A stretch of DNA of 21,916 nt from a virus, in the IMG/VR virus record IMGVR_UViG_3300015360_000219, positions 1 to 21,916 of that record. One strand, written 5' to 3'. The notes below the pieces were generated by a model, which had not been told where the DNA came from, ran no database searches, and was given only the letters and a program-made list of their open reading frames with translations. Position 1 is the first letter of the stretch. Each line of letters opens with the position of its first letter. Positions 13,690 to 21,026 of the stretch are shown piece after piece. Both the position numbers and the translations under genes were made by a program.

Positions 13690-14238
13690 TCACGCCTCCT
13701 TGGTTTCGCCGCGCAGCGCGGCCATTTCGGAAAGGAACGCGCCACCCAGCGCCTCCCGTGTCGGCTCGTCTTCAAAGTCGCCGCTGATCAGTGCTTCGGC
13801 GATCAGCAGGATTTCCCAGCACTGGCTAAGCACATGGCCGACGGCCCGGATTTCATTGACCGAAAGACCGGCGACCGCCCGCCGGTGCGCCGCCACCGCC
13901 TCGGCAAGGCCAAGCACGTCCTTGACGTCAAAATCGGAGACCTGTTCGAGAAAGGCGACGCCGGACGAAAGGCGCTCGATCCGCTTCTTGAATTCCGGGT
14001 CACACTCGATCATGCCGTTTACTTTCGCAACAGCGTGGTAGCAGCTGGTGTGGTCGGCATAGCCGATCGCCTGGCAAATGACCCCGTTGCCAAGGCAGGC
14101 CTGCTTCGTCATCAGCCAGACGCTGGCGTGCCTCGCTTCGGCAAGCAGTGCGGAGCGGTTCGGGCTGGTGATCTGCGCAGGTTCGATCTTGTACTCGTCA
14201 GCCACCAGCTCGATGATCTGGAACGGGGTGATGATCAT
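13690..14238 (-). CDS. Protein with DnaA C-terminal-like DNA-binding domain
   Basis: This 182-residue protein opens MIITPFQIIELVADEYKIEP, then has ARHASVWLMTKQACLGNGVICQAIGYADHTSCYHAVAKV (key residues only: the aromatic-bearing helix, G-x-A and the DHTS of residues 62-65). That is the DnaA domain IV pattern, where the G-x-x-DHTTV motif reads the DnaA box. Domains I-III are missing. After residue 80 a long helical tail of unknown role follows. It may bind phage DNA or a host DnaA-box-like site during transposition-replication. The start at 14238 overlaps the preceding stop by ATGA; the longer frame upstream is antisense-like. Confidence 0.8.
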   Translation of the reverse strand: MIITPFQIIELVADEYKIEPAQITSPNRSALLAEARHASVWLMTKQACLGNGVICQAIGYADHTSCYHAVAKVNGMIECDPEFKKRIERLSSGVAFLEQVSDFDVKDVLGLAEAVAAHRRAVAGLSVNEIRAVGHVLSQCWEILLIAEALISGDFEDEPTREALGGAFLSEMAALRGETKEA

Positions 14239-14567
14239 GCTGCACCGCCGTTCTGCGGCGCGTCGCCCGGGATCGGGCGGCAGACCACCGGAAACAGCAC
14301 GATATTGGTGTCGCAGCGGCCAATCTGCGCAAGCACCGCTTCGGCCAGCGGGTCCGCCGCTGCCCGCTCGTTCCAGAACCGGGCTGAAAGCTTGCTGTAG
14401 AGCCTTTCCGCCTCGTGCGCGGCATCGGAAAGCTGGACGAGCAGCTGGGCGATATCCCCGGCATCCAGCACCAGGCTGTCGCAATTGCGGCCCGCCCTCC
14501 GGAACTGGTTGTGAAGATGCGCCAGCCGGTCGTACAGGCTGAATTGTTGGTCAGGCGAGGTTTTCAT
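14235..14567 (-). CDS. Hypothetical early protein
   Basis: I do not recognise this 110-residue protein. Starting at the ATG 14567 (MKTSPDQQFSLYDRLAHLHN), it continues as an all-helical protein with QFRRAGRNCDSLVL, an amphipathic DIAQLLVQLSDAAHEAERLYSKL helix and a C-terminal NIVLFPVVCRPIPG segment. It has no signal, membrane helix or motif. The start overlaps the upstream stop as ATGA. It is one of two small helical proteins between MuB and the DnaA-C-like protein, and it may be an accessory of replication or host takeover. A longer in-frame extension upstream overlaps the neighbour gene and lacks support. Confidence 0.65.
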   Translation of the reverse strand: MKTSPDQQFSLYDRLAHLHNQFRRAGRNCDSLVLDAGDIAQLLVQLSDAAHEAERLYSKLSARFWNERAAADPLAEAVLAQIGRCDTNIVLFPVVCRPIPGDAPQNGGAA

Positions 14568-14788
14568 TGCACAGCCCTCCCGCTGCTGGCGGAAAGCGCC
14601 GCCGATGCCAGCAAGCTGCGGTGCTGCGCCAGTTCCAGTTCCAGCAGGTTTGCGTAGGAGCCCAAAAGCCTGATCGTGAAGTCCAGCTCGGCAAACGCCT
14701 TGCATGTCTCGCGGCCGGCACCGAGCGGACACAGCCGCGCGGTCTGTTCGGCGAGGATGGCAAGGTTTTCAGACAGGGTGGTGTCCAT
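14564..14788 (-). CDS. Small helical early protein
   Basis: This 74-residue protein begins MDTTLSENLAILAEQTARLC at 14788 with a GGAGGTG ribosome site 7 bases upstream. The rest is two Leu-rich helices (FAELDFTIRLLGSYANLLEL and LAQHRSLLASAAL), which could form a helical hairpin or dimerise. No family was recognised. It starts within 2 bases of the MuB stop, which marks it as a co-expressed partner. A further upstream ATG at 14803 inside the MuB gene is less likely because the strong ribosome site is positioned for 14788. Confidence 0.65.
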   Translation of the reverse strand: MDTTLSENLAILAEQTARLCPLGAGRETCKAFAELDFTIRLLGSYANLLELELAQHRSLLASAALSASSGRAVQ

Positions 14789-14789
14789 T

Positions 14790-15839
14790 TCACACCTCCA
14801 CATCGCGGTTTGACCACGCAGCTTTCAGGTCCGGCAGCGTCAGCTCGCGCCGCTCTCCGAGCGCGTGGATTTTGGCGAGCTTCACCGTCATTTCGATCTG
14901 GCCCATCGCGCCCGGCTTCATGCCGACACCGACGAGGAAGTCGCTCATCGCTTTGTCGGCAATGCCCCATGCCCGGATATAGGCGACAAGGTCTTCCTTG
15001 CGCGGCGACGTGCGCTGCAGCCGTTTCATGATGCGGCGGCGCAGTTGCGCAAACCTTGTTCCGGCTCCCCACGAGGAGAAACGCGAATAGCTTTCCGAAT
15101 TGCCCAGCATCGCAATGCCGCACTGGAAATTGTCGGTGAAGTGACGCAGCTGGTTGGTCGCTTCGTCGGAAAGGTTCTGCGCCTCGTCGATGATCAGCAG
15201 GGTCGGCGCGTCACGCCGCTGCACCCGCTTGCCGATGGCCGCGACGATGTTGCTGTTGTTGATCGCCGCGCCGTTCAGTACCGTTTCAGCCACCGCCAGC
15301 AGCATGCCGTGCATCTTGCTGGTATGCGGCGAAATCGTCACCAGCCAGCAGTTGCCGTGCTTGGCGACATACTGCCTGGCCGTCGCGGTTTTCCCCATGC
15401 CGGCCTCGGCGCAGATCATCACCATGCCTGGGCTGGTCTGTGCCAACAGCAGCATGTGAGTGATTTCTTCCGAAATCCGCGTCTTGATGAACGGCGGGCT
15501 GACCGGCAGCGCCTCCTCCATTTTGCTCGTCTCGTCCAGCTGGTCGAGGAAGTTGGAGACCTTGGAATTGAGCTCGGCGAGACGACCCGGATACTTGCCG
15601 GAAATCCACTGGTTGAAGGTTGGCTCCTTGATGTCGATGCGCCGCGCCGCTTCGCTTTTGCTCCACTGTTGCTGCTCGGCAATGCTGGCGATCCGGTCCA
15701 CCAGGTCAGCGCGACGGGCGATGTCATCGCCGCTGCGGCCAGGTCCGGGTTCAATCACCGGCGGCGTTTCGGGAAGCGACCAGAATGCCGCCTCATCGGG
15801 CCTTGTGGCATCGGGTCTTGTGGCATTTGCGTGGTTCAT
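14790..15839 (-). CDS. MuB-like transposition target ATPase
   Basis: This 349-residue protein matches the MuB family. An N-terminal helix-turn-helix lies at about residues 58-90 (KSEAARRIDIKEPTFNQWISG), then an AAA+ core with Walker A AEAGMGKT (144-151), Walker B LLIIDEAQ (214-221) and a sensor-like AMLGNSE (243-249), with arginines RRRIMKR at 267-273 as possible fingers. The C-terminal part resembles the MuB domain contacting MuA. MuB coats target DNA in an ATP-dependent manner, delivers it to the MuA transpososome and imparts target immunity. A strong AGGAGA ribosome site is 7 bases upstream. Between it and MuA lies a 109-base gap with a plus-strand terminator. Confidence 0.93.
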   Translation of the reverse strand: MNHANATRPDATRPDEAAFWSLPETPPVIEPGPGRSGDDIARRADLVDRIASIAEQQQWSKSEAARRIDIKEPTFNQWISGKYPGRLAELNSKVSNFLDQLDETSKMEEALPVSPPFIKTRISEEITHMLLLAQTSPGMVMICAEAGMGKTATARQYVAKHGNCWLVTISPHTSKMHGMLLAVAETVLNGAAINNSNIVAAIGKRVQRRDAPTLLIIDEAQNLSDEATNQLRHFTDNFQCGIAMLGNSESYSRFSSWGAGTRFAQLRRRIMKRLQRTSPRKEDLVAYIRAWGIADKAMSDFLVGVGMKPGAMGQIEMTVKLAKIHALGERRELTLPDLKAAWSNRDVEV

Positions 15840-15882
15840 GGTATTATCTCCTCGTCACTGGGGCCTTGGCCCTCGTTTTTTT

Positions 15883-15916
15883 GCCGGCTGGTTCCAACCA
15901 GCCGGCTTCTTTTTTT
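15883..15916 (+). terminator. Intrinsic terminator reading rightward between MuB and MuA genes
   Basis: A perfect 11-bp inverted repeat, GCCGGCTGGTT/AACCAGCCGGC (15883-15906), is followed on the plus strand by TTCTTTTTTT (15907-15916). On the minus strand the hairpin is followed by A residues, so it terminates only rightward (antisense to the operon). It would stop antisense transcription from MuB into MuA. Confidence 0.75.
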
Positions 15917-15948
15917 CACCCACGCAAAACAAAGGGTGGTTCGGGAAT

Positions 15949-17874
15949 TCAGTCTTCGCCGTCCCGCCCGCCCGCGATCAGCCGCAGGCCCTTGGCAAAG
16001 TTGTCTTCATGGCTTTCAGTCCAGGCGTCGGGATTGGCTGCGGCCAATGCCGCCGCCCGGCCTCCCGCGAGCCCTCCCGCCAGCCGCACCACGACCGGGC
16101 GCACCGGCTGGTGCTCTTGCGGCAGCGGGCCTGCGTAAATCCGCGCCAGCTCGTCCGCCGAAAGTTCGGCTTGCATCCGCGCCTGGTCCTTGATGGTTTT
16201 GAGCCAGGCCGCGCGCTTGCGGTTGTGATCGCGCGCTGCGCTGACATCATCAAAACCTGCGTCTTCAATGCGCTGGGCATGGCAGACCAGCCGGTCGCTG
16301 ATGTCGTAGATGTCAACGCCGGCTTCCAGATGATCCGGGTCAAAACGCACCGTCACCCGCTTGCCGGCATGGGCTGACAGGCCGGGCGACCAGTAGCGGT
16401 TGCCAAAAAGCTCGATTTCGCCGCTGCCCTTCTTGGCTCGGATGCTTTCCGCCGCCAGCAGCCAGAGCGACCGCTGTGCCTTGCTTGCCCAGCGAACGAT
16501 GGTGCCTGGTGCGGCGAGACTGGCCGCGAAGGCGGCATCGAAGCTGCGGCCTTTGGCATTGGCGGCGCGCCGGCCGGGCCGGGCGTTGTGTTCGGCAATT
16601 CCGGCCGCTACCAGATGCCGGAATTCTTCCATGGGAATAGCCGCATTGCCGTAGTTTTCCGGCTTGGCATCCGGGCGATTGCCGGTATAGGCACCGGCAC
16701 AGGCCGGGTGGCGCGAAATATTTTCCGCAAGATCGCGCCATGCCCGCTCTATCGGCTTTGACTGGCCGCTATACGGCGTCGTCCAGATGATCTCGACGCG
16801 CAGCGTGGTCAACAGGCCCTGCGGGTCTTCGTCTCTTATCTTGAAGCGGAAGCGCCGTGCCGCCCCGCCGGTGATCCATTTGCTGGCAAACGCCCGGCCG
16901 TTGTCGAGGAAGATTTTTTCCGGGATGCCGAAGCGTTCGACCATGTCGCCGATCACCAGTCGCACGGTCTCCTTGTTCTCGGTTTCCGCAAGTCTCCATG
17001 CAACGATCTTGCCAGAAAAAAGGTCCTGGATGCCGACCAGAACGGGCCGGCCGATCCGCCCGTCCGGCCAGCGGCAGAACACATCAAATTTGTGTCCGTC
17101 CGTGTTGCAGGCCTGCATCGCAGTCAAATGGCTGCGGTCGCGCCGCTGTGCTGGGTAAAGCCCCTTGGAAACATCGCGGCGCTGGCGCGCCATCACCGCA
17201 ACACCGGCAGGAATTTCCGCTTCGATCCGCCGCCGCAGCGCCCGCTCCGATGGCACCGGCACCCAGCCGCACCGCCTCGCCGCCGCCGCCATCCGGCGAT
17301 AGCAGGAGGCAAAGCAGGGCGCTTCATCGCGCAGCCAGTCAGACTTGAAAACCTTCAGTGCTTGCGGGTGGCAGGCGGCAAAGCCGTCGCGGCCCTTGTG
17401 ACGCGGGGCCAGTGCCGCCAGCCGGTCCTGCCGGGCGTGGCCGCTGGCCAGTTCCTGCCAGTTGTACAGCGTCGCCGTGCTCACCCCGGCCTCGCGGGCG
17501 GCAATGGCAACAGCGGCGCTGGCCTGGCTGCCGGCATCTTGCAATTCCACCACCCTGTCGAGCGTCTTCAAACGCGCCTTGCAGGTGTCTTTCTGGCGAT
17601 TTGAGAGCCGGTTATAGCCGTCCCACAAGGCCTCTGCCGCCGGCTTTGCCGGCGGGCTGTCCGGACCGTGCGCCAGTGTCAACCGTGCCTGCACGTCGTC
17701 CGGCAGCAGCGAGAAATGATATTCTCGGCCGCCGCCGCGCCCCTCGGCCTTGCGCGCTGTCTCGCCCGCCCGCCAGCCTTGGCGTTGTGCGTGACGGTTG
17801 ATGCCGCGCACGCTGCCCGGCAGCGTGCCGCCGGCACAGGCGGCAATTTCGCCTGGGGAAAACCATTGCTTCAT
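15949..17874 (-). CDS. MuA-like DDE transposase
   Basis: This 641-residue protein is the phage transposase, with both integration and replicative transposition activity. The N-terminus (WFSPGEIAACAGGTLPGSVRGIN) is the MuA enhancer-type winged helix, followed by end-binding HTH domains with ATLYNWQEL. The catalytic RNase H-like core has D259 (ACNTDGHKFDVF), D324 (IFLDNGRAFASK) and E376 (QSKPIERAWRD), with 65 and 52 residue spacing close to Mu (269/336/392). A beta domain (FGNRYWSPGL, VTVRFDP) and helical C-terminus follow. The start at 17874 overlaps the upstream stop as ATGA; an 18-residue longer frame is less likely. All catalytic residues are present, so it appears intact. Confidence 0.96.
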   Translation of the reverse strand: MKQWFSPGEIAACAGGTLPGSVRGINRHAQRQGWRAGETARKAEGRGGGREYHFSLLPDDVQARLTLAHGPDSPPAKPAAEALWDGYNRLSNRQKDTCKARLKTLDRVVELQDAGSQASAAVAIAAREAGVSTATLYNWQELASGHARQDRLAALAPRHKGRDGFAACHPQALKVFKSDWLRDEAPCFASCYRRMAAAARRCGWVPVPSERALRRRIEAEIPAGVAVMARQRRDVSKGLYPAQRRDRSHLTAMQACNTDGHKFDVFCRWPDGRIGRPVLVGIQDLFSGKIVAWRLAETENKETVRLVIGDMVERFGIPEKIFLDNGRAFASKWITGGAARRFRFKIRDEDPQGLLTTLRVEIIWTTPYSGQSKPIERAWRDLAENISRHPACAGAYTGNRPDAKPENYGNAAIPMEEFRHLVAAGIAEHNARPGRRAANAKGRSFDAAFAASLAAPGTIVRWASKAQRSLWLLAAESIRAKKGSGEIELFGNRYWSPGLSAHAGKRVTVRFDPDHLEAGVDIYDISDRLVCHAQRIEDAGFDDVSAARDHNRKRAAWLKTIKDQARMQAELSADELARIYAGPLPQEHQPVRPVVVRLAGGLAGGRAAALAAANPDAWTESHEDNFAKGLRLIAGGRDGED

Positions 17875-18083
17875 TGCGCGGCTTCCTTGACCGCTGCCTC
17901 GATCACGGCTTGATGCCGTGCCACCCACCGCAGGGTTGCCAGCACCGCCTCCATCCGGGCGATCAGCACGTCGGCTTCGCTGCGCCGCATATTGCCTGCC
18001 GAAATTAGCCGGCCATAAACGAAGTGCCGCTTGGCGATTTCCGCTTCGGCCTCGCTGATTTGTTGTTCGATGCTGATTTTCAT
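17871..18083 (-). CDS. Small helical early protein upstream of MuA
   Basis: This 70-residue protein (MKISIEQQISEAEAEIAKRHF...) has a highly charged coiled-coil-like N-terminus and an amphipathic helix (EADVLIARMEAVLATL) near the end. No family is recognised by eye. The preferred ATG at 18083 overlaps the previous stop as TGATG; a GTG at 18086 is the alternative. Tight linkage to MuA and conserved spacing suggest that it is expressed with the transposase. It may be a small transposition or regulatory helper, although nothing in the sequence proves this. Confidence 0.65.
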   Translation of the reverse strand: MKISIEQQISEAEAEIAKRHFVYGRLISAGNMRRSEADVLIARMEAVLATLRWVARHQAVIEAAVKEAAQ

Positions 18084-18286
18084 CACCCGCCCCGCCGTTT
18101 CAATGCGTCCTGCCCCGGTGCGGTCAAAACAAACACGGTTTGTCCCCCGGCCATCACCCGGCGCAGCAGGCCCCGGTCGGCCAGCCGCAACGCGCTGTTA
18201 TGCCGCTGGCCCGCCCGGCCGGACACAACCACCGCGCCGCCGGCCTTCGCTTCCTGCAGCAGTCTCAATTGGTGCGGGCCGACCAT
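18083..18286 (-). CDS. Small winged-helix-like early protein
   Basis: This 67-residue protein begins MVGPHQLRLLQEAKAGGAVVV and continues as SALRLADRGLLRRVMAGGQTVFVLTAPGQDALK. The pattern helix, then L-x-x-RGLL followed by a beta hairpin (QTVFVLT) is that of a compact winged-helix domain found in DNA-binding regulators. The start at 18286 shares one base with the upstream stop. Specific family and targets are unknown. Confidence 0.65.
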   Translation of the reverse strand: MVGPHQLRLLQEAKAGGAVVVSGRAGQRHNSALRLADRGLLRRVMAGGQTVFVLTAPGQDALKRRGG

Positions 18287-18738
18287 TATTCGCCCTCCCG
18301 CTCTGGAACCGGGCGCAGCGCCAGCGCCCGGATTTGCCGGGCGATCTGCCGCTGTTTTTGTTGCAGCCGGCCGATTTCGGCGAGCCTCGCCTCGCTGCCG
18401 GCCAGCATCAGCAGGCCTTCGTCGCGAGCGGCGAGGTCCCACAGCGACACCGCACCGGTGGTGCGCACCAGCGCCTTGAACTTGGCCAGGCTGATGTCTG
18501 CCGTCTTGGCCTCGGAAACGTAGGTGTCGAGCATTGTCTTGGTCATTGAGCAACCAAGGCTGGCGCTGATTTGCGCCGCAATGGCTTCGCGCGGTGCGCC
18601 ATGCTCTTTGAGCGCGTCGGCCATGCCGCGCTTCATGCGGGCACGGTACCTGTCGAAATTGAGCCGGGCGACCGGCAGACGTTCGGCGAAGATGCCATCG
18701 GCAAACAACGCGTGTTGGTCAGGATGGTTACTCTGCAC
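18286..18738 (-). CDS. Early phage protein with helical DNA-binding-like fold
   Basis: This 150-residue protein has an N-terminal segment RLNFDRYRARMKRGMADALKEHG, then APREAIAAQISASLGCSMTKTMLDTYVSEAKT, ISLAKFKALVRTTGAVSLWDLAARDEGLLML and a C-terminal heptad-rich RLAEIGRLQQKQRQIARQIRAL. The central helices with VTK-like spacing recall phage regulatory proteins that pair HTH and coiled-coil dimerisation, and I recall relatives in alphaproteobacterial Mu-like early operons. A specific function is not assignable. The gene overlaps its neighbours by 1 and 11 bases, consistent with an operon of early genes. A coiled-coil C-terminus supports dimerisation. Confidence 0.7.
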   Translation of the reverse strand: MQSNHPDQHALFADGIFAERLPVARLNFDRYRARMKRGMADALKEHGAPREAIAAQISASLGCSMTKTMLDTYVSEAKTADISLAKFKALVRTTGAVSLWDLAARDEGLLMLAGSEARLAEIGRLQQKQRQIARQIRALALRPVPEREGE

Positions 18739-18985
18739 TTTGACCCTCCCTGGGTTGTTTCATTGTCTTCAGCGCCTGCTGCACATAGCCTGCGATCTGG
18801 TAGTCGCAGTGCTCGCGCACCGCGTCTGATTTGGCCCGCGCCCGCTCAATTTTCATCCGGATCACAAACCGCGCCGTCTTGAGATCGACGGCGAAATAGT
18901 GCTCGGCGCAGAATGCCGAAAACCGGCCCGGCAGCGGATTGCAACAGCCCGGTGCCGGGCACCGGCCATGCGGATCACTGTTCAT
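18728..18985 (-). CDS. Small cysteine-cluster (zinc-finger-like) early protein
   Basis: This 85-residue protein has an N-terminal cluster C9, C14, C15 and C26-x-x-H29 (CPAPGCC ... FCAEH), consistent with a small zinc-binding module, followed by a helical region with FVIRMKIERARAKSDAVRE and a C-terminal AGYVQQALKTMKQPRE. No family was recognised. It overlaps the preceding gene by 11 bases and the next by 11. Such small zinc-finger proteins are common in phage early regions and may bind nucleic acid or host RNA polymerase; no direct evidence is visible. Confidence 0.65.
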   Translation of the reverse strand: MNSDPHGRCPAPGCCNPLPGRFSAFCAEHYFAVDLKTARFVIRMKIERARAKSDAVREHCDYQIAGYVQQALKTMKQPREGQSAE

Positions 18986-19238
18986 GGCCGTGCTCCAGGC
19001 TGTGCAGGAAGCCGTCCAGGTCTTCTGGCGACCAGTTCCGTGATGCCTGCTCTCGCTGGGCCGGCGTCATCACACGCCGGGTGATCGCCGCGCTTTCGCC
19101 CGCCCGTTTGATCGCTTCCCGCGCCACCCTCCCGGCGCGGCTTCGGGCTGCAATCCTGCCGGTTTCAAAAACCGCCATCGCCAGCAGCAGAACCGCCAGC
19201 CAGAACAACGCCACGCCATAGCTTCCAAGGTCAGCCAT
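18975..19238 (-). CDS. Single-pass early membrane protein
   Basis: This 87-residue protein has one strong N-terminal transmembrane helix (about residues 8-27, GVALFWLAVLLLAMAVFETG), then a basic cytoplasmic tail (RIAARSRAGRVAREAIKR) and a hydrophilic C-terminus ending in LHSLEHGHEQ. The topology is probably N-out with the tail in the cytoplasm by the positive-inside rule. No family is recognised. Its start overlaps the ParB-like stop by 8 bases. It might serve in superinfection exclusion or membrane takeover, both speculative. Confidence 0.65.
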   Translation of the reverse strand: MADLGSYGVALFWLAVLLLAMAVFETGRIAARSRAGRVAREAIKRAGESAAITRRVMTPAQREQASRNWSPEDLDGFLHSLEHGHEQ

Positions 19239-20091
19239 CGGTCTCCCTTTCGATCTCTGTCAGCAGTTCGCGGACCTCGTCCGCATGGATGCGCAGCCAG
19301 TCCTTGCGCGCGTTTTTTCCGGCCCGTGACCAAATGGACACCAGCCGTTCTGCGCTCTTGGCGCTGGCGCTGGTTGGGATTGCCGGAAACAGGATTGCCT
19401 CGGCGCGGGCAACGTCGCCCTTCGCAGTGCCGGCCAGCAGTTTTGCCAGCTTGGCCTGGTCTTCTGCGGTGTAGCGGGAAACCCGCTCGATGGCCGACTG
19501 GTTGTCTTCTGCGCTCGAGTTTGTCAGCGCCGCCGCCAGGGCAAGGTGCAGGTTGCGGGCAATGGTGCAAAGCCGTTCGGCTGTGCGTAGTGAAAGACCA
19601 AACCGCTCGGCGGCGCGGGCATAAAACCGCCCTTGCTCGCTGTCTTCTGCAACGCCGAGCAGGTTCAATCCGCCAACATGGCGGATTGCTCTCTGGTAAC
19701 CGCCACGCTGCACTTTTCCGGCTTTGGCCTCGAACAGTTTGCGCCACTCACTGACCGCGATGATCTTCTCCAGCGCTGACAGCTCGTTGCGAAACAGGTT
19801 TTCCTCGATCTCCTCTTCGCGGGCCGCATCGGCATCGGCCTTGACGATTTCGCAAAGGATTGTTTCCCGTCCGGCCATCCCGTGCGCTTCCAGCCGGTGC
19901 GCGCCGGAAACCAGCAGGAACGTGCTTGTCCCGTTCGGCGTGCGCCGCACCTTGATCGGCGGCAGGCTTTTGCCGTTAAGCAGCATTGCTGCATACAGCG
20001 AAGCGAAGTCAGCCTTGACCGGCCGCAGCCGGTTTGCCGCGACGCCGATTTCCGCGACCTTCAATAATTGCGGGAGTTCCAGCTTGCTCAT
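19231..20091 (-). CDS. ParB/Srx-like nuclease-domain protein carrying an in-frame palindromic element
   Basis: This 286-residue protein has the ParB N-terminal fold: L-x-x-L-x-x-V at the start, then FLLVSGAHRLEAHGMAG (59-74, the G-x-HR-x-EA box) and EENLFRNELSALEKI (96-110, the ENL-x-R-x-x-LS box). Next come a helical HTH half (AAERFGLSLRTAERLCTIARNLH) and a C-terminal tail. Mu-like phages of this bacterial group often carry such a gene early in the operon, where it may bind or cut DNA; ParB-fold proteins bind CTP. Residues 134-143 (RAIRHVGGLN) are encoded by the 29-bp repeat core found at the left window edge. The start overlaps the upstream stop as ATGA. Confidence 0.85.
   Translation of the reverse strand: MSKLELPQLLKVAEIGVAANRLRPVKADFASLYAAMLLNGKSLPPIKVRRTPNGTSTFLLVSGAHRLEAHGMAGRETILCEIVKADADAAREEEIEENLFRNELSALEKIIAVSEWRKLFEAKAGKVQRGGYQRAIRHVGGLNLLGVAEDSEQGRFYARAAERFGLSLRTAERLCTIARNLHLALAAALTNSSAEDNQSAIERVSRYTAEDQAKLAKLLAGTAKGDVARAEAILFPAIPTSASAKSAERLVSIWSRAGKNARKDWLRIHADEVRELLTEIERETDG
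19662..19690 (-). repeat. Copy of the palindromic element inside the ParB-like gene
   Basis: These 29 bases match the core of the left-edge repeats (41-69 and 89-117) exactly, in reverse orientation on the plus strand, so the coding strand of the ParB-like gene carries the same sequence as the plus strand at the left. The perfect hairpin is at 19666-19688. It stays in frame and codes RAIRHVGGLN within a variable linker between the nuclease and HTH parts. Flanking bases do not match, so only the core is shared. Confidence 0.9.
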
Positions 20092-20510
20092 TCGCGCCCG
20101 CCTTTCTTTTCAGCAGTGCTGGCGGCCTTGCGTGCCATCACTTCATAGGTCTGCGAAAACTCGGGCTGTGCCATGCGCTCTTCGACCGTCTTGAGTGCCT
20201 GGTTGACCGACGCGCGTGACCGCTCCAGCTGCAGGGCGATCTTGCGTTTCGGCACGCCGAACTTGTTGGCCATCAGGTGGATGGCGATCTGGCGTGCCAG
20301 CGCCGCGTCAAACCATTGGTGCGGCGGCGCGATGATGTCGGCTTGCGCCAAATGCGGCATGGCGCTTTGCACCCCGGTGACCGCACTTTCAAACAGGGCG
20401 ACAACGCCCTGCGTGGCGGCTGGCGGCGCTTGCCCTGCGCGCGCTGCATCTGCTTGCGGCGCGGCCAGGGTCCTTGCCATCGCGGCAATGGCAGTTTTGT
20501 TGAACGTCAT
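20088..20510 (-). CDS. Early protein with DnaA-C-like helix-turn-helix
   Basis: This 140-residue protein has an Ala-rich N-terminal half (MTFNKTAIAAMARTLAAP...) and, at about residues 72-113, a helix-turn-helix, ARQIAIHLMANKFGVPKRKI and ALQLERSRASVNQALKTVEE. The A-R-x-I-A-x-x-L-x-x-x-x-x-x-x-x-x-x-I-x-x-x-L-x-R-x-x-x-x-V-x-x-A-L arrangement resembles DnaA domain IV-like or plasmid-type initiator HTHs found in phage early regions. The start at 20510 overlaps the upstream stop as ATGA; a longer frame to 20558 is not supported. It is probably a DNA-binding regulator or replication helper, and is the second such protein in this phage. Confidence 0.7.
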   Translation of the reverse strand: MTFNKTAIAAMARTLAAPQADAARAGQAPPAATQGVVALFESAVTGVQSAMPHLAQADIIAPPHQWFDAALARQIAIHLMANKFGVPKRKIALQLERSRASVNQALKTVEERMAQPEFSQTYEVMARKAASTAEKKGGRE

Positions 20511-20629
20511 GCCAGCACCATGGCGAAGCCGGCGACAATAGCCGCGAGGCAGACGCAAAACACCAGCCGGGCTTCCTTGTGGAGTTGCAGCGCGTTCAGG
20601 CCGTCTTGCCGTTTGAACGGGTTTCCCAT
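20507..20629 (-). CDS. Forty-residue membrane protein after Ner
   Basis: This 40-residue protein starts MGNPFKRQDGLNALQLHKEA at 20629, one base after the Ner stop, and ends with one hydrophobic helix (RLVFCVCLAAIVAGFAMVL). The start is preferred to upstream in-frame ATGs because these lie within ner. It is coupled by ATGA to the next gene. Small single-helix early proteins are frequent in temperate phages; function unknown. Confidence 0.55.
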   Translation of the reverse strand: MGNPFKRQDGLNALQLHKEARLVFCVCLAAIVAGFAMVLA

Positions 20630-20630
20630 G

Positions 20631-20954
20631 TCAGTTTGCTCCTGCCAGTTTGGCCCGGTCTTTTCGCCGTTGCCGGATGGCTGGCGGACGGGCATAGTTC
20701 ACGGATGGCTGCGGCGAGTGCCGCTTGCTTGTGCGGGTGTCGTAGCGCGACGGCCACAGGTCCTTGGGTTCCACGCCGAGCACCTTTGCGACTGCGCTTT
20801 CGGCTCGTGCATTCGGGTTGCGCAACGCGTCTCCGGACGCGCCACGCGCCAGTCCGTGATCGCGGTCGATGTCGGTCAGCAAATACCCGGCAAGTTCCAG
20901 CGCGTTCTTCACGCGCTGTGCTTCCTGGATCAGTTGGTAGGCGCGGCTCGCCAT
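20631..20954 (-). CDS. ner: Ner-like early transcription regulator
   Basis: This 107-residue protein matches the Ner/Nlp winged-helix family: a helix-turn-helix with LTDIDRDHGLARGASGDALRNPNARAESAVAKVLG (key residues only) followed by the hallmark VEPKDLWPSRY (61-71). In Mu, Ner is the first early gene product and lowers transcription from the early and repressor promoters by binding between them. It is the first gene of the leftward operon behind the 21027-21055 promoter, as in Mu. Its basic C-terminal tail (ARPPAIRQRRKDRAKLAG) is longer than Mu Ner's (75 residues). Confidence 0.9.
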   Translation of the reverse strand: MASRAYQLIQEAQRVKNALELAGYLLTDIDRDHGLARGASGDALRNPNARAESAVAKVLGVEPKDLWPSRYDTRTSKRHSPQPSVNYARPPAIRQRRKDRAKLAGAN

Positions 20955-21026
20955 TTTAGGTTTCGCTCCGGATCGGGTGCCATGGCAGGCTTCCCGGTTT
21001 GGGTTTTATTGGTCCGTATTCATGGG

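Noticed and set aside
13057-14400. Long plus-strand open frame opposite Gam and the DnaA-C-like gene
   Set aside because: It is antisense to recognisable genes and has no domain features.
14865-16193. Long plus-strand open frame opposite MuB
   Set aside because: It is antisense to the MuB AAA+ motifs, and the plus-strand terminator lies within it.
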